DNA of 64,000 nucleotides, taken from positions 4,650,001-4,714,000 of the forward strand of contig NZ_CP042968.1 of NCBI RefSeq assembly GCF_001693515.2, read 5' to 3'. This document shows, in pieces, positions 58,952 through 64,000 of this stretch. How positions within the stretch are numbered: the first letter of the stretch is position 1; each line of letters starts with the position of its first letter. A program made the position numbers and the translations under genes. The notes beneath the pieces are model-generated. The model saw only the letters and a program-made list of their open reading frames with translations. It was not told where the DNA came from and did no database searches. Source of the stretch: Bradyrhizobium paxllaeri (GTDB lineage Bacteria; Pseudomonadota; Alphaproteobacteria; Rhizobiales; Xanthobacteraceae).

Positions 58952-60490
58952 ATGGGCTATTCGGAGCTCCTTGGCCTCATCATGCTGGTCTGCATGGTCG
59001 CCGTCATCTTCATCGGATTCCCGATCTCCTTCACGCTGCTGTTTCTCGCCATCATCTTCGGCGGCTTCGGACTGGGCTGGGAGCAGACCTTCAATCTGAG
59101 CTACCTGCAGATCTGGGGCACGATGAAGGACGAGATCTTTCCGGCCGTGCCGCTGTTCATCTTCATGGGCTACATGACCGAACAGGCCGGGCTGATGGAG
59201 CGCCTGTTCGGCGCGATGCGCAGCCTGCTCGCACCGGTACGTGGCTCGCTCTATCTGGCGGTGATCCTGACGGCGACGATCTTCGCCATGGCAACAGGCA
59301 TCGTCGGCGCCGCCGTCACGGTGCTCGGCATCATGGCCGCGCCGATGATGATCAAGACTGGCTACGACGCCCGGCTGTCCGCGGGCGCCATCGCTGCCGG
59401 CGGCACGCTCGGAATTCTCGTTCCGCCGAGCGTTATGCTGGTGGTGATGGGCCCGGTCATGGGCGTTCCCGTCAACCTGCTGTACTCGGCCGCGTTCGGC
59501 CCGGGCTTGCTGCTCGCCAGCTGCTACATCGCCTACACGTTGGCCCGGAGCTTCCTGAACCCCAAGCTCGGTCCGGCCATGACGATGGAGGAGCGCGAAG
59601 CTGCCTACAAGGAGATGACCACCGAGAAGGTGGGAATGCCGGTACTGATCCTGGCGCTTCTCTGCCTCATGGCGATCGTCTATCTGCTCGTCTACTTTCT
59701 GCTCGGGGCGACAGGCGCGCCGACTCTTCCGGTGACGATCATCGGCGGGATCAGCGTGTCCGTTGCGGCACTAGCGCCGGCGCTGCTGGCAGCGTGGGCC
59801 TATGTCCGCAACGCCTATTTCCGCGCCGTCGTGCTGGGCATCGCACCGCTCAGCGCCCTGATCGGCTTTACGCTTGGCACCATTGTCGGCGGCCTGGCAA
59901 CGCCGACCGAGGCCGCCTCCTGCGGAGCGTTCGGCGCCACCATCCTGGCGCTCGTCTATGGCCGGCTCAGCGTGCAGTCGCTCACCAATGCGGGCATCGG
60001 CACGATGGTGACCTCCGCGATGGTGCTGTTCCTGGCAGTGGCCTCAACCGTGTTCGGCGCCGTCTTCACCAAGCTCGGCTCGGCCAATCTGATCACCAAC
60101 TACCTGCTCGCCGTTCCCTTGGGCGACTGGTGGAAGCTCGCCCTCATCATGGCGATCTTCTTCGTGCTGGGATGGCCGTTCGAATGGCCCGTGATCATCC
60201 TGGTGTTCCTGCCGATCGCCCTGCCGGTGGTCGAAAAGCTCCAGCTGGGTCTCGGCAAGCTCGACCTGCTGATCTGGTTCGGCACGCTCACCGCGGTCAA
60301 CATGCAGACCGCGTATCTCAGTCCGCCCGTTGCCATGTCGGCCTACTATCTGCGCAACGTCGTGCCGAACTGGAGTCTCGCCACGATCTACAAGGGAATG
60401 GCCGACTACATGGTGATTCAGGTGCTCGCGCTCATCCTGCTGCTGCTGTGGCCGCAGATCGCCCTGTGGCTGCCGCACGCGGTGAGGTAG
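58952..60490 (+). CDS. TRAP transporter large permease (DctM)
   Basis: A 512-residue, about 12- to 13-helix membrane protein. VPLFIFMGYMTEQAGLMERLF, GIVGAAVTVLGIMAAPMM, AGGTLGILVPPSVMLVVMG, and GLATPTEAASCGAFGA are the family signature. The long version with an insertion around residues 200-290 matches the mannitol/chloroaromatic-type TRAP group. Sodium-driven uptake with the binding protein at 60532-61650. Confidence 0.94.
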   Translation: MGYSELLGLIMLVCMVAVIFIGFPISFTLLFLAIIFGGFGLGWEQTFNLSYLQIWGTMKDEIFPAVPLFIFMGYMTEQAGLMERLFGAMRSLLAPVRGSLYLAVILTATIFAMATGIVGAAVTVLGIMAAPMMIKTGYDARLSAGAIAAGGTLGILVPPSVMLVVMGPVMGVPVNLLYSAAFGPGLLLASCYIAYTLARSFLNPKLGPAMTMEEREAAYKEMTTEKVGMPVLILALLCLMAIVYLLVYFLLGATGAPTLPVTIIGGISVSVAALAPALLAAWAYVRNAYFRAVVLGIAPLSALIGFTLGTIVGGLATPTEAASCGAFGATILALVYGRLSVQSLTNAGIGTMVTSAMVLFLAVASTVFGAVFTKLGSANLITNYLLAVPLGDWWKLALIMAIFFVLGWPFEWPVIILVFLPIALPVVEKLQLGLGKLDLLIWFGTLTAVNMQTAYLSPPVAMSAYYLRNVVPNWSLATIYKGMADYMVIQVLALILLLLWPQIALWLPHAVR

Positions 60491-60496
60491 CAAGAA

Positions 60497-60519
60497 GGGG
60501 CGGCGCTTGCGGCCGCCCC
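60497..60519 (+). terminator. Hairpin after the DctM gene
   Basis: GGGGCGGC and GCCGCCCC with a GCTTGCG loop, six bases past the stop. The T-run is poor, so this is a weak terminator between convergent genes. Confidence 0.6.
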
Positions 60520-60531
60520 TCAGCTTACCAA

Positions 60532-61650
60532 TTACTGCCCTGCTGCTTTCGCCGGCCAGTAGTGGTCCGCCTGAAACGCGTAAGGCGGGAACATGAAGCG
60601 CTTGGCCGGCACCACCTTGGCGGCATAGGCCTTCTGAGAGTCGTAGACCTTCTTGAAGAAAGGATTCTTGGCCGACTCGGCGGCTGCGAATTCATCCCAG
60701 GTCTTGAGGAAAGCCTGGTTCACCTCGGGCGGCGTGGTCAGCAGCTTCACGCCATGCTTCTCCGCAAATTCGGCAATCGCATCGGCGTTCTGGCGCTGAT
60801 AGCTCGCCCACCAGCGCAGAAACGTCTCCGAAACAGCCGACTTGATGGCCTCCTTGTTCTGGGCGGGCAGGCTGTCCCAGACTTCCTTGTTGAAGGCGAT
60901 CTCGGCCACCGACGCGCTCTCGTGCATGCCGGGCGTGTAGTGGTACTTCCACACAGTATGCAGCCCCAGCCGCTGATCCTCGATGCCGCCGACCCACTCG
61001 GCACAGTCGATGGTGCCGCGCTCGGCCGCCGGCAGGATCTCGCCGCCCGGCATGTTGACCACGGCCATGCCCATCTTGGAGTAGAGTTCGGCAACGATGC
61101 CCGTCTGCCGGCACTTCATGCCCCGGAAGTCATTGAGGTCCTTGATCGGACGCTTGAACCAGCCGAGCGCCTGCGGGCTCGGCGGCATGCTGGGGAACGC
61201 GACCAGGTTGAGCTTGAGCTCCTTCTGGTAGAACTCGTTCCACAGATCGAGGCCCCCGCCCTCATAGACCCAGCCAATGAAGTCGACAGGATCCATCCCG
61301 GCAATGCCGGCTGGGGTATTGGCGAACAGGGTCGCAGCCTTGTTCTTGCCGAACCACCAGTAGGAGATGCCCCAGGCGCCGTCGATAACCTTCTTGTGCG
61401 CTGCATCGAGAATTTCGAATGGCGGGACGATCGCGCCGCCCGGCAGGGCCTCGATCTTGAGCTGGCCCGCCGTCAACTTGTCCACCCGGTCAGCGAAGAA
61501 CTTCAAGGCATCCTGCGCCGTGGACGACGGGGGTACTGCCGATTGGACCTTTAGGGTTCGAGCCTGCTGCGCGTGCGCCGGGACGGCGAGCGCCAATGTG
61601 GCAGAGACAGCAGCGGCCAGAGCCGTCGCCGTAAGCGAACTGATTTTCAT
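60532..61650 (-). CDS. TRAP transporter substrate-binding protein (DctP family)
   Basis: A 372-residue periplasmic protein. Signal peptide ends AHAQQA; then VDKLTAGQLKIEALPGGAIV, YWWFGKNKAATLFANTP and DFRGMKCRQTGIVAELYS (with the conserved substrate Arg) are found. It belongs to the same mannitol/chloroaromatic-type group as the adjacent permeases, but is encoded on the opposite strand. Substrate, probably an organic acid, is not defined. Confidence 0.92.
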   Translation of the reverse strand: MKISSLTATALAAAVSATLALAVPAHAQQARTLKVQSAVPPSSTAQDALKFFADRVDKLTAGQLKIEALPGGAIVPPFEILDAAHKKVIDGAWGISYWWFGKNKAATLFANTPAGIAGMDPVDFIGWVYEGGGLDLWNEFYQKELKLNLVAFPSMPPSPQALGWFKRPIKDLNDFRGMKCRQTGIVAELYSKMGMAVVNMPGGEILPAAERGTIDCAEWVGGIEDQRLGLHTVWKYHYTPGMHESASVAEIAFNKEVWDSLPAQNKEAIKSAVSETFLRWWASYQRQNADAIAEFAEKHGVKLLTTPPEVNQAFLKTWDEFAAAESAKNPFFKKVYDSQKAYAAKVVPAKRFMFPPYAFQADHYWPAKAAGQ

Positions 61651-61805
61651 TGCCTACCTCCCTCTCGCGTTTAAGTGTCGACCTCCCTCTAACAGTGTGC
61701 CGGCGAGCCCGTCGGCGTTCTGCCGGCGAACAATCCTATCGCAGATGGGGTGGCTTGGCTGCACATTCTTGGTGAATGCGCTCCAACAGTTCGTTGGCCG
61801 GTCGC

Positions 61806-62549
61806 TCAGGGACGCGCAATGAGCAACGGCTGTACGTTTTCGCCGCCTGACATCAGGGGATTTGACGGCTCGAACCGCTCGCGCAGTTCTCGCTTTCTGA
61901 CCAGCGCGCGCGCAACAACAAAAGCGTCCTTCAGGGTGTCAGCCCTCCGGAGGGCGACATTGAAAAAGGCATTTCCGAAATAGGTCCACTTGGCTTTGTC
62001 CCGACAGCCGAATGACGGATGGTCGGCATCGGCCGCCGTGATGACGAGTGTATTGGGATTCGCGAGACGCGGAATAAAGACCCCGGAATAGCAGGCCGAG
62101 ATGATCACCACCTTGTATCGCATGCCGGTACGCGCCAGCATGTCGGCGAGATTGGACGGAGTGAGCGTTTGCGCAAGCCGGCCCGCTTTGACTGCGAGGC
62201 CTGCGCGAGAGCCATGCGAGGTCAGGATCAAAAGCAGAATGTCATTCTGGCCATCCATCCCATTGGCCGCCGCCTGCAGGGACGTGGCGAGGCCTTCAAT
62301 CGTTGCAGCTCCGCCTTTCCTCGAATTGTATTGCACGCGGATCGGGTCGCCTCCGAAGCGGGCTGCTACGATCTGTGCTGCGCCGGTCGCCTCGCGTCTA
62401 AACACGCCCTGATCGCCGAAAAGGCCAAAGGACACCACGCTCATCCTGCGCGCATGGCCCGCGGCGTACACCGGCGAAACCGACGGCGCAACGGTCACAA
62501 CAAAAGCGACGAACAGCGCGCTGAGACGGTTCATCCAGCGTAGGTACAC
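61806..62549 (-). CDS. Secreted C13-type cysteine protease homologue
   Basis: A 247-residue exported protein with a signal peptide (about 5-29, ending VYAAG). The segment LLLILTSHGSRAG carries the candidate catalytic His and KVVIISACYSGVF the Cys, in the caspase/legumain (peptidase C13) arrangement. Start GTG 62549 has GGAGGTGAAG nine bases upstream, better than the ATG at 62534. Substrate unknown. It is divergent from a DUF992 gene. Confidence 0.8.
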   Translation of the reverse strand: MYLRWMNRLSALFVAFVVTVAPSVSPVYAAGHARRMSVVSFGLFGDQGVFRREATGAAQIVAARFGGDPIRVQYNSRKGGAATIEGLATSLQAAANGMDGQNDILLLILTSHGSRAGLAVKAGRLAQTLTPSNLADMLARTGMRYKVVIISACYSGVFIPRLANPNTLVITAADADHPSFGCRDKAKWTYFGNAFFNVALRRADTLKDAFVVARALVRKRELRERFEPSNPLMSGGENVQPLLIARP

Positions 62550-62752
62550 GGCTTCACCTCCACAATCGGCCTCCTGCTCCAGGGCGCAACCGGCCATCAT
62601 CCTCTCTCAAGGGCGTTCCAGTCGCGACTGGCGCATCCATAATCTACCGCCTGTAAGCCGTTAAGGCCCCGGAACGGGACCCGGAACCGGAACATCGCAA
62701 CGTCGCTGCGCGTTGAGGGGGTCCATCTGAATGCGTCGATGGAGGAACGCTC

Positions 62753-63283
62753 ATGCGCAAAGCAACCCTGACTAGAACAACGTTGAATAGCTTGGCAACC
62801 ACATGCGCCGCCCTGGCGCTCGCCCTCGCCACGGCTCCGGCCATGGCTCAGGACGCCGGCCGGACGAGGGTCGGCACGCTTACCTGCAACATATCGCCCG
62901 GTGTCGGCCTCGTTGTCGGGGGGCAGCGGCAATTGAATTGCATCTATGCATCTGCGAGAGGCAGGGCGCGCGAAGCCTATCAAGGCGCCGTCAGCACGCT
63001 TGGCCTCGATATCGGGGCCACGACCGGCGGCCAGATGGCCTGGGCGGTTTTTGCGCCGGCCACGCTGCCCCGGGGGGCATTGGCGGGAACCCATACGGGT
63101 GCGACCGCCGGCGGCACAGTCGGTGCCGGAGCGAGCGCCAACGTTCTGGTTGGAGGCCCGGACCGCAGGATCATCATGCAGCCGGCAGCCGTGCAGGGCC
63201 AGACGGGCATGAATGTTGCCGCGGGCGTATCCACACTGGAGCTGCGGCCGGCCGCTGCGCCGGCCCGTCGCACCGCCCAGTGA
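62753..63283 (+). CDS. DUF992-family secreted protein
   Basis: A 176-residue exported protein. The signal peptide ends PAMAQDA; RVGTLTCNISPGVGLVVG and QLNCIYAS near residues 40-65 are the DUF992 core, with two Cys likely in a disulfide. The C-terminus is Ala/Pro-rich. Function unknown; common in rhizobia. GGAGG precedes ATG 62753. Confidence 0.87.
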   Translation: MRKATLTRTTLNSLATTCAALALALATAPAMAQDAGRTRVGTLTCNISPGVGLVVGGQRQLNCIYASARGRAREAYQGAVSTLGLDIGATTGGQMAWAVFAPATLPRGALAGTHTGATAGGTVGAGASANVLVGGPDRRIIMQPAAVQGQTGMNVAAGVSTLELRPAAAPARRTAQ

Positions 63284-63344
63284 TGACATCATCGCTACAG
63301 AACTAGTCGGCCGCTTGCCGGCGGGATCATTGCCGCAAGATGCA

Positions 63345-63375
63345 AAAGGCGTCCCCATTCGGGGCGCCTTTTGTT
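63345..63375 (+). terminator. Rho-independent terminator of the DUF992 gene
   Basis: AAAAGGCGTCCCC pairs with GGGGCGCCTTTT with one bulged base, followed by GTTT. Confidence 0.85.
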
Positions 63376-63381
63376 TCGCCG

Positions 63382-63418
63382 TAGGATGGATGGAGCAAAG
63401 CGATACCCATCATCGCGG
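63382..63418. repeat. Dispersed GTAGGATGGATGGAGCAAAG-type repeat
   Basis: GTAGGATGG with GAGCAAAGCGATACCCATC resembles an element scattered in Bradyrhizobium intergenic regions. Arms GGATGG and CCCATC pair imperfectly. Confidence 0.5.
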
Positions 63419-63583
63419 GCTACTTGCAGTCGCCGGAGTCGGTGGCGCGCCGGCGTGAGCCGCGCGCCCGAGTTCAGCCGAACACCGAAGCACTCCTATA
63501 GTTCAAGGCAACGGCATTTGCCGGTTAGGACCCAATCCCCTCCGGATACGTTATCGCGCGGCGAGGTCGATCGAAGGCCGGCC

Positions 63584-64000
63584 ATGGAAACCATCGAGGC
63601 ATATCTCCACAGGAAATACGCGGAACTGGCGTTGCTGAACGGTTTCCTCGGCACGCCCTTGGCGCTGCGGCATCCAATCTCGGTGACCGAAGCAATTGAG
63701 CAAAAATTTCATATTGCCGCAGCGCTGAAGGCCGAGCATGCGCTGCACGATTGGGCGCTCACGGAGACCGCATGGGCACATCCGGGCCGGCTGCGCGCCG
63801 GGCCGTTCGAGTTCAGCTACGACTATCAGCGCGCCGACCTCGAAGTGCGCGGCCCATCTTTTTACCAATTTGGCAATTCGGTAGCGGCGAAGCAGACCAT
63901 CTACACGTCCTCTGGAATGGCAGCGATATCCGCGCTGCTGCTGGCCTTCGCCCGCCTGGCGTCCGAGGCGGATATCCTGGTCTTGCCCGGATCCTACGGT
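63584..64000 (+). CDS. PLP-dependent-enzyme-like protein (N-terminal part, runs off window)
   Basis: Open from ATG 63584 to the window end (139 codons). The first 110 residues (YLHRKYAELALLNGFL, HPISVTEAIEQKFHIA) are an unusual leader for the fold. TIYTSSGMAAISALLLAFARL and ADILVLPGSYG then match the phosphate-binding start of cystathionine-synthase-type PLP enzymes. Without the catalytic Lys region the call is tentative. Confidence 0.55.
   Translation, partial: METIEAYLHRKYAELALLNGFLGTPLALRHPISVTEAIEQKFHIAAALKAEHALHDWALTETAWAHPGRLRAGPFEFSYDYQRADLEVRGPSFYQFGNSVAAKQTIYTSSGMAAISALLLAFARLASEADILVLPGSYG

Overview
The window is a high-GC alphaproteobacterial chromosome segment, most likely from Bradyrhizobium or a close relative (Nitrobacteraceae). 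The grounds are the clusters tig-clpP-clpX-lon, nuoA-N followed by birA-rnj-mce-DUF1467, and glnB-glnA behind a -24/-12 type promoter, the lon/HU/tRNA-Val/tRNA-Asp/nuo neighbourhood, and several intergenic palindromes of the kind dispersed in rhizobial genomes. I saw no CRISPR array, transposase or prophage.

Layout. 1-3220 (minus): DUF2946 protein, TonB-dependent receptor and a secreted BNR-type protein, possibly a metal module. 3681-7807 (plus): a globin, then a three-gene sugar-type ABC importer. 8056-12744: accessory stretch with a coiled-coil protein, a GrpB-family protein, mtnK plus a decayed copy of its 3' end, a methyltransferase and a PilZ protein. 12791-32236 (minus): one long co-directional block, nuoABCD-fkbM-E-orf-F-orf-GHIJKLMN-birA-rnj-mce-DUF1467, encoding complex I plus housekeeping genes and three non-complex-I ORFs. 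32439-35678: a MarR-type regulator divergent from a Rieske oxygenase and an MFS transporter, probably an aromatic catabolism unit. 35926-41595: small membrane protein, tRNA-Asp, HU, pepT, methyltransferase, a coiled-coil envelope protein behind a possible leader peptide/attenuator, tRNA-Val, and a GFA protein. 41684-48434 (minus): tig, clpP, clpX, lon, the cytosolic folding and proteolysis set. 48594-53238: tRNA-Leu, a multicopper-oxidase-like protein that has lost most copper ligands, an enolase-superfamily enzyme, a SMI1/KNR4 protein and NAD(P)HX repair. 53434-55504: nitrogen control (PII and glutamine synthetase). 55750-64000: secreted beta-propeller, TRAP transporter with a convergent binding protein, a secreted C13-type protease homologue, a DUF992 protein, and the start of a PLP-enzyme-like gene.

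Most of the window is ordinary core genome. The points most worth a second look are the candidate leader/attenuator at 39454-39512, the mtnK 3'-end remnant at 8056-8193 with an island between the two copies, the extra genes inside the nuo operon, the His-rich loop of NuoL, the ligand-poor multicopper oxidase, the DUF2946/TonB/BNR cluster, and operator-like sites at 33001-33084 and 35776-35791. No clearly new multi-gene system was found. All function calls rest on reading motifs by eye; no database search was run.
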